DNA of 37,751 nt from a virus, in IMG/VR virus record IMGVR_UViG_3300031825_000050, positions 1-37,751 of that record, one strand, 5' to 3'. The position numbers and the translations under genes were made by a program. Of the stretch, positions 1 through 8,027 are shown piece after piece. Every line of letters begins with the position of its first letter. The stretch's first letter is position 1. The notes under the pieces were generated by a model, which was not told the origin of the DNA, did no database searches, and was given only the letters and a program-made list of their open reading frames with translations.

Positions 1-159
1 TCCGGCGCATCCCTGTTATTTCTCGCACTCCTGGGTAGCCTAGCTGCCTGGACCGGTGGTGCATCGGTAATGACGGCGGCTGTACGGGTGACGTTCTGGG
101 GAGCCCTGGCGATGGCCCTGACTGCGGGAGTCGGGCGATTCTTTGGGGTAACTACCTGA
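1..159 (+). CDS. VIT1/CCC1-family metal transporter, C-terminal fragment
   Basis: The open frame enters from the left edge and stops at 157-159, giving the last 52 residues. The fragment is hydrophobic and ends in RVTFWGALAMALTAGVGRFF, which I recognise as the typical C-terminal helix of bacterial VIT (vacuolar iron transporter, CCC1-like) membrane proteins that move Fe2+ or Mn2+ across the inner membrane. This is host chromosome, outside the prophage. The N-terminus is outside the window, so membrane topology and metal site cannot be judged. The family call rests on recall of this short conserved tail. Confidence 0.7.
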   Translation, partial: SGASLLFLALLGSLAAWTGGASVMTAAVRVTFWGALAMALTAGVGRFFGVTT

Positions 160-442
160 TTTTGTGGTTCCTATTCCTAAAGTTGCCCCGGCTCAACGTG
201 CCTCGCCGCCCCCAGTCGAAGGTGCGTTAGGAGAAATGAGCGGTGCGTCTGTCGAGACAACTCAAGGCGCCATGGGGAAGCCCCCCGCGGGAAGCTGGAT
301 CGTTTCAGGCTTGAGCGCACCACTTCACCGGACTACGCAGCTAGCAAGAGGGGCGTTTCCATAGAGTGGGATCGATTGCTCGGACAGGCGGGAAGTGGCG
401 ATAGCCTGGCTGCCTGCAGAGAAAAAACGAACGGTAGAAAAT
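160..442. other. Host intergenic stretch, no gene seen
   Basis: About 280 bases between the transporter stop and the tRNA-side terminator. Short open frames exist on both strands (for example 164-364), but none has a convincing ribosome binding site or recognisable protein. Before integration this was the region just downstream of tRNA-Ser. Confidence 0.5.
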
Positions 443-472
443 GAAAAAGCCCATGTAATCATGGGCTTTTTC
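443..472. terminator. Rho-independent terminator beside attL
   Basis: A perfect 13-bp inverted repeat (GAAAAAGCCCATG at 443-455, CATGGGCTTTTTC at 460-472) has a TAAT loop and A/T tracts on both sides, so it can work in both directions. In the uninserted chromosome it would lie a few bases beyond the 3' end of leftward tRNA-Ser(UGA), so it is probably the original tRNA terminator now separated from its gene by the prophage. Confidence 0.8.
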
Positions 473-479
473 GAAAAAA

Positions 480-508
480 TGGCGGAGGCGGTGAGATTCG
501 AACTCACG
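480..508. repeat. attL: attL core: 29-bp copy of the tRNA-Ser 3' end
   Basis: These 29 bases are identical to 36850-36878, the T-arm, acceptor strand and CCA end of tRNA-Ser on the minus strand. Identity stops abruptly at both ends. The copy lacks the rest of the tRNA, so it is the displaced chromosomal 3' end left by site-specific integration. It marks the left boundary of the prophage. Confidence 0.93.
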
Positions 509-1124
509 ATTTGGCGTTTTTAGCGCATCGAGGTCCCGTATTTACTGGGCTGCAGAGCAGTTGAGTGGATGAATCTGTTCCCAGAATGTTCCCATGAATG
601 GAAGCGTGCGCGGGAGGAAATGGCCGTACGGTGGGGGGAGTACACATTTTTTGTTGACCCACCAAAATCAGGTAATTTTGGTTAGGTTTTGATTTTTTAG
701 GAAAAATCTCTTTTAAATCAATTGGTTGAGAGATATTCGAAAAGGTAATTTTTGGGTTGTCTGGAGGTAAGGGACTTACCTGAACTCATGGTTGTCTTGC
801 CGAAACAAAAAATCCTTATAAATCAGTGAATTAGAGAAAAATTACCTCGAGGCTTACCAACGATTACCCGTCAAGGTTAGCGGTCTAGGCCAGTAAATAC
901 GAGGGCTCCAGCTTAGGCTGAGAGGCTCATAACCAAAATTACCCGTTTCGGTTTTACCCCCTGGGTCCCTGGCTGGATAGCGAGGCCCAGCATCTTCAGG
1001 AACGGCAGGGCCTTCGCAGGGATTCGCAGGCATTTTACCCACCTCGAACTCATCCAGGGCCCCCGTACTGGGCTGGCGGGACGCTGCTGCAGGGCCGCAG
1101 AAAAAGCGACATATTTAGCCCGCA
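509..1124. other. Non-coding attachment/cos arm with repeats
   Basis: No convincing gene lies between attL and the cos candidate. The stretch holds a pair of TTCCCA hexamers 11 bp apart (578-583, 589-594), also found in the attR arm. It also holds an AT-rich segment with iterated GGTAATTTT motifs: plus strand at 671 and 744, minus strand at 837-846, 862-869 and 930-943. A hairpin ACCAAAAT/ATTTTGGT lies at 661-682 and a small palindrome GGTAAG/CTTACC at 766-780. These look like protein-binding sites, for integrase or accessory factors or for terminase, rather than coding sequence. Roles are inferred. Confidence 0.55.
671..943. repeat. Inverted copies of GGTAATTTTGGTTA
   Basis: GGTAATTTTGGTTA occurs at 671-684 on the plus strand and, perfectly, at 930-943 on the minus strand. 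Degenerate copies lie between them (744-758 plus; 837-846 and 862-869 minus). The array sits between attL and cos and may be arm-type integrase sites or a terminase-binding array. No equivalent full-length copy was seen near attR. Confidence 0.6.
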
Positions 1125-1143
1125 GGCGTGGCGGGGGGACGAC
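1125..1143. other. cos: Putative cos site (cohesive-end packaging site)
   Basis: GGCGTGGCGGGG at 1125-1136 matches the first twelve bases of the 19-base cohesive end of coliphage 186 as I remember it, and is close to that of P2 (GGCGAGGCGGGG). The flanks are GC-rich with a short AT patch (ATATTTA) at 1111-1117. The position, between the attachment site and the leftmost cargo, matches the attP-cos-ctx order of phiCTX. Exact nick positions cannot be read from sequence. Confidence 0.65.
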
Positions 1144-1271
1144 GGCGCGCGCCGGGTGCTGGTAGGGGCGGAGTGATGGCCGAGCGGGCGGGCGCCTGCA
1201 GGTGAAGGGTAGGGGATGCGGTGGGTGTCGGTGAATCGGGCCGCGTGCGGGCCGTGAGGCGGCCGGAAAGC

Positions 1272-1302
1272 AAAAGGCCCGGTGGAGATAGCCGGGCCTT
1301 TT
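1272..1302. terminator. Bidirectional terminator downstream of the AbiV gene
   Basis: The inverted repeat AAAAGGCCCGG (1272-1282) and CCGGGCCTTTT (1292-1302) has a 9-base loop and A/T tracts on both sides. It lies about 50 bases after the stop of the leftward AbiV-like gene, ends that transcript, and shields cos and the attachment arm. Confidence 0.85.
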
Positions 1303-1353
1303 GTCTAGAGAGTGGAGGTTAGGTCGGTAGACAAAGCGGTGCTGTTGTCTGCC

Positions 1354-1974
1354 CTACTTGCTAACGATGTCAAAAATATTAGTTAGCTCTTTATCAATCT
1401 CAAATGTATAGTCGGTTAGTCCGACAAGTCGATCATCCCAAGCTTCTAAAGCGAGCAGCAATATTTCTCGTGCTTCTTTTTTAGTAAATATATCTTTGGG
1501 GGTTGTGAATTTGCCGTTCGCTGAATTAATGTAAAGTGATGACTCTCTAACTCTGATGAGTTCTCCTGTTTCTGCCATATTTAGTAGCTCTCGAACCCTT
1601 TCCTCTCCAATGGCGTTTGGTAATCTGGTGCCGACTGCAATAACTTCTTGTAAAGCAATTGAGTGCTTCGCCTTATGACTAAATAGGTGATCTTCTTTTC
1701 GATTTTTCGCTGGGGCCGTTAAGCTTTCATTTCGATAAAGTGCTATTTTTAGCTTTGCAATTTCTTCAATTGCAGTGATGGCAATAAATATGCTTGTTGG
1801 AAATGATTCGGACACATAAAGCTGAAAAGCACTATGCAGTAATCCACTTATATGGTTGCAGCCGCGGTTGAACTCGGATGAAAGATTTTCTTTGCTAAAG
1901 AATACTTGGCCTTTTGCTTCTGCTTCGAGTGCTAACTGAATTTTTCGATGTGCGGCCTTATAATCAATCTCCAT
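1354..1974 (-). CDS. AbiV-family abortive infection protein (HEPN-like)
   Basis: A 206-residue, probably all-helical protein. I see TAIEEIAK (residues 67-74) and FSHKAKH (98-104), the pair of conserved blocks I associate with AbiV proteins, which belong to the HEPN superfamily. Lactococcal AbiV blocks phage development by inhibiting phage protein synthesis; whether this homologue does the same is inferred. The ATG has an AGGAG about nine bases upstream. The gene is markedly AT-rich compared with the structural genes, which points to separate acquisition. It is leftward, downstream of the FRG gene with a 167-base gap, and ends at a strong terminator. The likely role is a cargo gene protecting the lysogen from other phages. 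Confidence 0.75.
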   Translation of the reverse strand: MEIDYKAAHRKIQLALEAEAKGQVFFSKENLSSEFNRGCNHISGLLHSAFQLYVSESFPTSIFIAITAIEEIAKLKIALYRNESLTAPAKNRKEDHLFSHKAKHSIALQEVIAVGTRLPNAIGEERVRELLNMAETGELIRVRESSLYINSANGKFTTPKDIFTKKEAREILLLALEAWDDRLVGLTDYTFEIDKELTNIFDIVSK

Positions 1975-2141
1975 GCCTGTCTACTCCTAACATATAGCGC
2001 GGCCGGCGCTGTGCGGCTTCATTACACAGAACCAGCGACTGAAGGTGAAATGTTGCGCGAGCATATTATGCGATTATTTCTTCAACTGCTCTGGCGCCTG
2101 CTAAATTTGGTTGTGGGCGGCTACTGAATCTTCGCAATTTT

Positions 2142-3014
2142 TTACAATTCACCAGACAGTTTACGTGCTCTCTTCCATTCTATGGCCGATTTTGCAGCAC
2201 CATCAAAACCAGGGAATAGGGAAGCAGCGGAGATTCCATATCTTTCACATCGTTTAAGTAGCTCTGGAACGTGTTGGCTGTCAGTTGTGATCTGGTAAAT
2301 ATAGAGACTTTCGTTTTCTGAAAAAACTCTATGTGAATCTTCTTCTATGGTTTCAATTGAAAGTATAGTATTTCTTCCGGTACTCTTTTGTCTGTGAAAA
2401 GTGAAGACGCCTCTTTGTGCTGCAAGATTTACGCTTGTGCTACCTGGCATAGATAAAAAAACAATGTCTTCACTTTTGCTCTTAAGTTCTTTTGTATCAA
2501 AGGCCCAGATTGAAATCTTCTCTGGTAGATCATCTTTTGCAAGCGCTTGAGATGCCGCAAAGTATATTGCGGTCAATGGATTTGTTGTCCAATCTAACAG
2601 CCTTGTCGGTACTCCGTGATGTTGTGCTAGCGCGATAAAGTTGTAGTACTCTAAAGATGGCCACTCATCGGTAGATATTCCATACTTATCTGCGAAGTTG
2701 AAGAATTCCATTGCCTCTCTGAATTCTCTGGAATCATTCGGTATTCTGTGTCCCATCTGGTCACAATAATAAAGAAAACCACTCAGGATTCTATGCTCCA
2801 TGAAAATGGTGAAATCCGCATGGCTTCTGCTATCAATGTATGCTGCGTACCTTTTGATAGTCATGGATCGGAGAATAGAAGGTACCAGTTTCCAGTTTGC
2901 ATCACCTTGTCCCCTGAAAATTGGAGACCCAAAGCTTTCAAAGAACCCCCCTATCGGAGACAGGTAGTCCCAGAATTCATCAATACAAACAAAGTCTTTT
3001 ATAACTACGGTCAT
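2142..3014 (-). CDS. FRG-domain protein, probable defence cargo
   Basis: A 290-residue protein named for the FRG box: PIFRGQGDANWKLVPSILR at residues 31-49, then AQHHGVPTRLLDWTTNP at 130-146 and AIYFAA at 149-154. These are the hallmark blocks of the FRG domain (named after its N-terminal motif), whose biochemical activity is not established to my knowledge; members occur in phage-defence and mobile contexts. No signal peptide or membrane segment is seen. The ATG at 3014 is the only reasonable start because an in-frame stop lies three codons upstream, but the ribosome binding site is weak. The gene is AT-rich, leftward, and sits between portal gene Q and the AbiV-like gene. Confidence 0.75.
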   Translation of the reverse strand: MTVVIKDFVCIDEFWDYLSPIGGFFESFGSPIFRGQGDANWKLVPSILRSMTIKRYAAYIDSRSHADFTIFMEHRILSGFLYYCDQMGHRIPNDSREFREAMEFFNFADKYGISTDEWPSLEYYNFIALAQHHGVPTRLLDWTTNPLTAIYFAASQALAKDDLPEKISIWAFDTKELKSKSEDIVFLSMPGSTSVNLAAQRGVFTFHRQKSTGRNTILSIETIEEDSHRVFSENESLYIYQITTDSQHVPELLKRCERYGISAASLFPGFDGAAKSAIEWKRARKLSGEL

Positions 3015-3221
3015 GTGGATGCATCATCTGTAACTAGAGTTAGTTCTGATAAATAAAGTTGGCAGTGACAAATGTCTTCGACCAACACTGTCTGGAATAT
3101 GGATTCCTCGACCACGCCGACCTTATACACTACGTGCACCAATACTAGTCAGTCCCTCAATCAGGTCATCTGCTTCGACATTCCGAAGGTAAGCAGGAGC
3201 CGATAGGCCGGCATGGATGGC

Positions 3222-4229
3222 TCAGCCGGTCGTACCCGGTAGCTCATAGGGCTTGAACTGGATCACCTCTTCGCCGACCCATTCGTTTACCTGCAGCATG
3301 CGCGCCTGCACCGGCTCCAGCTCGTTGGCAGCGTAGACCAGCGCCGCGTCGCGGATCGAGCCGAAGCCCCCGGCGTTCTGCGGGACGATGCCCATCAGCT
3401 GCGGCGGGATGCGCAGCCCGGCCAGCATGTCGTCGCGGGTAATGTTCTTGATCCCGGCGAACTCGTCCTTGGCCGCCACCTCGCTGATCGGGATCAGCTG
3501 GATGCCGTCCTTCTTGCCGTTCGGACTGTAGAGGAACAGGTTGCGGAAGTTGCCCGGCCCCTTCGAGTTCTTCAACGCCTCGCGCATCGCATCGATGTCG
3601 GCTTGGTTCTGCGCGGCATCGGTGACGTAGAGGATGAACCCGGCGTGCGAGCCGTTGAGGTAGTAGCGCCGGCGGAACAGGGTGGCCGACTCGTTGAGCA
3701 GCGCTGCCTGCAGGGCGGCCATCCACTCCGGAAGGCCGTAGATCTCCTGGTGAATGTCCGCCTCGCGCAGGTGGAACACGCTGCCGGGGTCGAACTCATG
3801 CACGTCCGCCCCGCTCTGCACCATGAAGAACCGCTCGTCGCGGCCGCGGCGCATGTACTTGGCCAGCGGCGGCTGCAGGCTCAGAACGCCGCCGAGGCGG
3901 TTGCGCCGCGCCTCCAGGTAGGCGTTGCCGCACCACAGCCAGTCCAGGGCGAACTGCTCGAACGCCTGCCGGCTCAGCTTGGGGTGCGGCACGAAGGTGC
4001 GGCTGAGCATGTTGCGCTTGAAGGTCAACCCGGACTGCAGGTAGACGCTGGCGCGGGTCGCGCGGGCCAGCCCGTCGAGGTTGATCGGCGGCTCGTACCA
4101 GCAGCCGTTCCACCAGGACTCCAGATAGTCGAGCAGCTCGCGCCCGTCGAGCACCGGGGTGGGGTCGCCGAAGGTGAACGCCTCGATCCCCGGCATGGGG
4201 GCGGCCTGCGCCGGCAGTTGGTCGGTCAT
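3222..4229 (-). CDS. Q: Portal protein (P2 gpQ-like)
   Basis: A 335-residue portal protein, close to the roughly 344 of P2 gpQ. The dodecameric portal forms the DNA entry vertex of the capsid and docks terminase. Family features include DWLWCGNAYLE, the YLNGSHAGFILYVTD stretch and the C-terminal KDEFAGIKNITRDDML...RIPPQLMGI segment typical of PBSX/P2-type portals. The ATG at 4229 overlaps the stop of terminase gene P by one base (TGATG), so the two are translationally coupled; a longer in-frame opening to 5021 is only the antisense-like extension through P. It is transcribed leftward from the region shared with O. Confidence 0.93.
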   Translation of the reverse strand: MTDQLPAQAAPMPGIEAFTFGDPTPVLDGRELLDYLESWWNGCWYEPPINLDGLARATRASVYLQSGLTFKRNMLSRTFVPHPKLSRQAFEQFALDWLWCGNAYLEARRNRLGGVLSLQPPLAKYMRRGRDERFFMVQSGADVHEFDPGSVFHLREADIHQEIYGLPEWMAALQAALLNESATLFRRRYYLNGSHAGFILYVTDAAQNQADIDAMREALKNSKGPGNFRNLFLYSPNGKKDGIQLIPISEVAAKDEFAGIKNITRDDMLAGLRIPPQLMGIVPQNAGGFGSIRDAALVYAANELEPVQARMLQVNEWVGEEVIQFKPYELPGTTG

Positions 4230-5992
4230 CAGCAAATCTCCATGATGCTGGTGTTCTGGGCAGTCGCGCCCTCCAGCGGTTCGTTGTGCAGGGCATGGAA
4301 CAGCGCCCAGGCCAGGTCGGCGTGGCCGGTCTCGTCGGTGCGCCCGGCGGTGTAGGTCATCTGGCGGCCGCTGGCCGTCATCGTCTTGCGGATCGCCATC
4401 AGGCTGGAGGCCATGTCGGTCCAGCCGGCGTCGAATTCCAGGCGGCCCTTGTGGATCACGTCCCAGGCCTTCATCACCAGCCGGCTCTTCACCTCCGGCG
4501 AGTAGCTGAAGGTGGTCAGGCCGGGGAAGAACTGGCGCACGAGCTGGGCGACGCCGCTGCCCATGCCGGTCATGTCGATGCCGATGTAGGTCACCCAGTA
4601 GCGCTGCGTCACCTGGCGGATCGCCTCGGCTTGGGCGGAGAAGTCCATGCCGCGGAACTGGTGGCGCTCCAGCACGCGGAACTTGCCGCCCGGGACCAAG
4701 GGCGGGGCGACCACAACCAGGCCGGCGCTGTCGCCGGTCTCGGCCGGGTCGTAGCCGACCCACACCGCCCGATCGCCGAACGGGCGAGCGGCGAACGGCT
4801 TGTAGTCCTCGCCCCACTCGACCCAGCTGTCGACCATGCATGGCTGCAGCATGGCCAGCGGGAACACGCTCGCCCCGTCGTCGACGAACTCGCACATCAG
4901 CAGGTTGGCGAACTGCTCGGCGTTGTACTCGAAGCGCAGCTCGTCCAGGTCGAACAGGTCGCAGCCGCGCTGCTCGGCGTCGAGGATGGTGACGATCTGC
5001 CGCCAGATCTTGTCCTCGCACAGCCGGCCCTGGGCCAGCGCGTCGTGGCTGACGTCGAGCTTGAGGTGCTTGGCCGTCGGCTTGCCCTTGTTCAGCCGCT
5101 CACCGGTCCACCAGCGGTAGGCCGGGTGGCCCATGGAGGAGGGCGTCGAGAAGTAGGTCTTGCGCCACCTCTTTTGCATGGCCATGCCCGAGGCGACCTT
5201 GTTCAGCTCCTCGAAGCCGTAGACCCAGAAGAACTCGTCGAAGTAGAAGTTGCCCGAGCGGCCCTGGGCGGTACGGAAGTTGGTGCCGAGGAAGTGCAGC
5301 TCGGCGCCGTTCCACAGCACGATGGGGTCGCCGGTCAGCTGCGTGCCGAGCACCTCGCGGACGAAGTCCTGCATGTAGTTCTTGAACTGGTGGGCCTGGG
5401 CCTTGCTCGCCGAGAGGAAGATCTGGTTGCGCCCGGTGAGGATCGCGTCGATCAGCGCCTCGCGGGCGAAGTAGAAGGTCGCGCCGATCTGCCGGCTCTT
5501 CAGCAGCATGCGCGTGCGCATGTTCATCGCCCGGTACCAGTCCAGCTGATACTCGAAGCAGCCGTCGCGGAAGGCCTCCTCGAGCTTCTCGATGTCCTCT
5601 TCGCTGAACTCGTTGCGCTTGGGCGCCCGCTTCGGCCCCTCGTTGCGCTTGGCCAGGTTCGGATTGAGCTCGGTTTCGGTACCGCCGCCCTGGTAGCGCT
5701 GGATGCGCGCCTGGCGTTCCAGCTGGCGGTGCAGCAGGTCGATTTCCTTGAAGTCTCCGCCGGTCTTGCCGTCCTTGAGGATCAGCTGGACCAGCCGTGC
5801 CTCCAGGGCGCCGCCGATGCGCTCGACGTTGTCCGCCCGGTCCCAGTCGTCGCGGGACTTCCAGGAGTGGACGGTCTTTTCCTTCTCGCCGAGGTGTTCG
5901 GCGATCTCGGTGATACGCCAGCCCATCCAGTACAGGAATTTGGCCTGTCGGCGGCTGTCGCGCTGGGCGGGGAGTTCGGGGGGAGTATTCAT
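4229..5992 (-). CDS. P: Terminase large subunit, ATPase/nuclease (P2 gpP-like)
   Basis: A 587-residue packaging motor subunit, about the length of P2 gpP. The N-terminal helix-turn-helix (residues 15-46) fits DNA recognition. A Walker A-like loop KSRQIGAT (165-172) and Walker B FYFDE (249-253) form the ATPase. The RNase H-like nuclease shows VGYDPAETGDSAG (412-424, Asp415) and GIDMTG (471-476, Asp473), with a late GHADLAWALFHA helix. With small subunit gpM it cuts cos and drives DNA through the gpQ portal. It is divergent from O, with 157 bases between the two starts holding the activator site at 6040. The ATG at 5992 is the first good start. Confidence 0.95.
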   Translation of the reverse strand: MNTPPELPAQRDSRRQAKFLYWMGWRITEIAEHLGEKEKTVHSWKSRDDWDRADNVERIGGALEARLVQLILKDGKTGGDFKEIDLLHRQLERQARIQRYQGGGTETELNPNLAKRNEGPKRAPKRNEFSEEDIEKLEEAFRDGCFEYQLDWYRAMNMRTRMLLKSRQIGATFYFAREALIDAILTGRNQIFLSASKAQAHQFKNYMQDFVREVLGTQLTGDPIVLWNGAELHFLGTNFRTAQGRSGNFYFDEFFWVYGFEELNKVASGMAMQKRWRKTYFSTPSSMGHPAYRWWTGERLNKGKPTAKHLKLDVSHDALAQGRLCEDKIWRQIVTILDAEQRGCDLFDLDELRFEYNAEQFANLLMCEFVDDGASVFPLAMLQPCMVDSWVEWGEDYKPFAARPFGDRAVWVGYDPAETGDSAGLVVVAPPLVPGGKFRVLERHQFRGMDFSAQAEAIRQVTQRYWVTYIGIDMTGMGSGVAQLVRQFFPGLTTFSYSPEVKSRLVMKAWDVIHKGRLEFDAGWTDMASSLMAIRKTMTASGRQMTYTAGRTDETGHADLAWALFHALHNEPLEGATAQNTSIMEIC

Positions 5993-6039
5993 GGCGCCGA
6001 TCCTGCCGTCCGCGCGCGCGACCCGTTAGCGCCGCGCCC

Positions 6040-6058
6040 TGTAGCGCCCGCCGCTACA
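6040..6058. promoter_or_regulatory. Ogr/Delta-type late activator site, P/O promoter region
   Basis: TGTAGCGCCCGCCGCTACA is a 19-bp interrupted palindrome with 7-bp arms. It lies between divergent genes P and O, where P2 has its late promoters PP and PO. The same block, followed by ACCCCCGC, recurs before V and FI. P2 Ogr binds TGT-N12-ACA centred near -55; here the spacing is TGT-N13-ACA. No obvious -10 or -35 box is visible, as expected for an activator-dependent promoter. Being a palindrome, it could serve both directions. Confidence 0.8.
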
Positions 6059-6149
6059 ACCCCCGCTCGTTGTCCCCCTCCGTTCGTGCGCCGACCATGC
6101 CCTCACCGCACCGCTGCACCGCAGCAGAACGAATCGAGGGACTCACCCC

Positions 6150-6995
6150 ATGGCCGACAACGCCAAGAAATACCGCTCCCGCTTCTTCCGCGTCGCCGTC
6201 GAAGGCGCGACCACCGACGGCCGCACCATCGAACGCCAGTGGCTGGTCGACGCCGCCGAGACCTACAGCCCCACCACCTACGGCGCCCGCGTATGGATGG
6301 AGCACCTGCGCAGCATGACCGCCGACAGCCCGTTCCGCGCCTACGGCGACGTGGTCGCCCTGAAGACCGAGGAAGTCGACATCGGCGGCGCCAAGAAGCT
6401 GGCCCTGTTCGCCCAGATCGAGCCGACCGCCGACCTGGTCGCCATGGTCAACAAGGCCAAGCAGAAGCTCTACACCAGCATCGAGATCACCCCGAAGTTC
6501 GCCGACAGCGGCCGCGCCTACCTGTCCGGCCTGGCCGTCACCGACACCCCGGCCAGCCTCGGCACCGAGATGCTCGCCTTCTGCGCCCAGAACCCGGACG
6601 CCTCGCCGCTCAAGGCGCGCAAGCAGGCGCCGGACAACCTGTTCAGCGAGGCCGCCGAGGTCGAGCTGCAGTTCGAGGAAGTCGAGGACAAGCCCGGCCT
6701 CGGTGCCGTGCTGCTCTCCAAGGTCCATGCGCTGCTCAAGGGCAAGCAGGCCAAGGACGACACCGAGTTCGCCCAGGTCGGCCAGGCCGTCGAGGCCATC
6801 GCCGAACACGTCAAGGACCTGCCCGAGCAGTTCGCCCAGAACGACCAGCGCGTCACCGCGCTGACCGGCCAGGTGCAGTCCCTGCAGACCGAGCTGACCG
6901 ACCTCAAGACCAAGCTCGGCAACACCGCCGACCACAGCCAGCAGCAGCGCCCGCCGGCCACCGGCGGCAACGGCCGCATCGAAACCGACTGCTGA
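6150..6995 (+). CDS. O: Capsid scaffold and maturation protease (P2 gpO-like)
   Basis: A 281-residue protein (P2 gpO about 284). The N-terminal half is a serine protease and the C-terminal helical part acts as internal scaffold for gpN assembly. The triad described for P2 gpO (Asp19, His48, Ser107) maps well to Asp23, His52 (WMEHLRSM) and Ser110 (YTSIEI). The region from about residue 205 to 265 is coiled-coil-like and followed by a Gln/Pro/Gly tail. GAGGGA upstream of the ATG serves as ribosome binding site. It is the first gene of the rightward head operon, 24 bases before N. Confidence 0.95.
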   Translation: MADNAKKYRSRFFRVAVEGATTDGRTIERQWLVDAAETYSPTTYGARVWMEHLRSMTADSPFRAYGDVVALKTEEVDIGGAKKLALFAQIEPTADLVAMVNKAKQKLYTSIEITPKFADSGRAYLSGLAVTDTPASLGTEMLAFCAQNPDASPLKARKQAPDNLFSEAAEVELQFEEVEDKPGLGAVLLSKVHALLKGKQAKDDTEFAQVGQAVEAIAEHVKDLPEQFAQNDQRVTALTGQVQSLQTELTDLKTKLGNTADHSQQQRPPATGGNGRIETDC

Positions 6996-7019
6996 TTTCC
7001 GCCTTCTCCGGAGCACCCC

Positions 7020-8027
7020 ATGCGCAACGACACCCGACAACTCTTCGACGCCTTCCTCAACCAGCTCGCCCAGCTCAACGGGGTGGCCGACGTCAGCCGC
7101 AAATTCACGGTTTCCCCGACCGTCGAACAGCGGTTGGAAAACCGCATTCAGGAATCCAGCGCCTTCCTCTCGTCGATCAACATGATCGGCGTGCCGCAGC
7201 AGAGCGGCGAAAAGATCGGCCTCGGCGTTTCCGGCCCGGTCGCCAGCACCACCGACACCGCCGTCAAGGACCGCGAGACCTCCGACTTGTCCGCGCTGGA
7301 CGGCCGCGGTTACACCTGTCTGCAGACCAACTTCGACACCCACCTGACCTACGCCAAGCTGGACGCCTGGGCCAAGTTCCCCGATTTCCAGACCCGCATC
7401 CGCGACGCCATCGTCAAGCGGCAGGCGCTGGACCGCATCCTGATCGGCTGGAACGGCACCTCCCATGCCGCCACCTCCGACCCGGTGAACAACCCGTTGC
7501 GCCAGGACGTCAACGTCGGCTGGCTGCAGAAGATGCGCGACGAGAATGCGGCCCGGGTGCTCAAGGAAGTGGCCGCCGCCAGCGGCAAGATCAACGTCGG
7601 CAACAACGGCGACTTCGCCAACCTCGACGCGCTGGTCTTCGACTTGGTCAACGAGATGCTCGAACCCTGGTACCAGGAAGACACCGACCTGGTGGTCATC
7701 TGCGGCCGCAAGCTGCTGGCCGACAAGTACTTCCCCCTCGTCAACCAGAACCAGGCGCCGACCGAGCAGCTGGCCGCCGACGTCATCATCAGCCAGAAGC
7801 GCATCGGCAACCTGCCGGCGGTACGGGTGCCGTACTTCCCGGCCAACGCCCTGCTGGTCACGCGCCTGGATAACCTGTCGATCTACTGGCAGGAGGCCTC
7901 CCGTCGGCGCAACGTCGTCGACAACTCCAAGCGCGACCGCATCGAGAACTACGAGTCGAGCAACGACGCCTACGTCATCGAAGACCTTGGCTGCGCGGCC
8001 ATGGCCGAAAACATCGTGCTGGTGTGA
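7020..8027 (+). CDS. N: Major capsid protein (P2 gpN-like)
   Basis: A 335-residue major capsid protein with the HK97-type fold expected for P2 gpN (about 357). The N-terminus starts with the RQLFDAFLNQLAQLNGV segment that gpO removes during maturation in P2. Conserved stretches include FTVSPTVEQRLENRIQES, the ILIGWNGTSHA motif and the C-terminal RDRIENYESSNDAYVIEDL. TCCGGAG lies just before the ATG. It is located between scaffold O and small terminase M. Confidence 0.96.
   Translation: MRNDTRQLFDAFLNQLAQLNGVADVSRKFTVSPTVEQRLENRIQESSAFLSSINMIGVPQQSGEKIGLGVSGPVASTTDTAVKDRETSDLSALDGRGYTCLQTNFDTHLTYAKLDAWAKFPDFQTRIRDAIVKRQALDRILIGWNGTSHAATSDPVNNPLRQDVNVGWLQKMRDENAARVLKEVAAASGKINVGNNGDFANLDALVFDLVNEMLEPWYQEDTDLVVICGRKLLADKYFPLVNQNQAPTEQLAADVIISQKRIGNLPAVRVPYFPANALLVTRLDNLSIYWQEASRRRNVVDNSKRDRIENYESSNDAYVIEDLGCAAMAENIVLV

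Noticed and set aside
164-364. 66-residue frame in the left flank
   Set aside because: Pro/Ala-rich without a start signal or family; treated as intergenic.
2748-3056. 102-residue plus-strand open frame antisense to the FRG gene
   Set aside because: No ribosome binding site or recognisable motif, and the FRG protein on the other strand is well supported.
6054-7466. 470-residue minus-strand open frame
   Set aside because: Antisense to O and N, rich in Gly/Val/Leu without any recognised domain; a GC-driven shadow.
4286-7873. 1195-residue plus-strand open frame
   Set aside because: It runs antisense to P and then out of frame through O and N. The translation is low-complexity Ala/Arg/Pro typical of GC-rich shadow frames, and P, O and N are clearly real.
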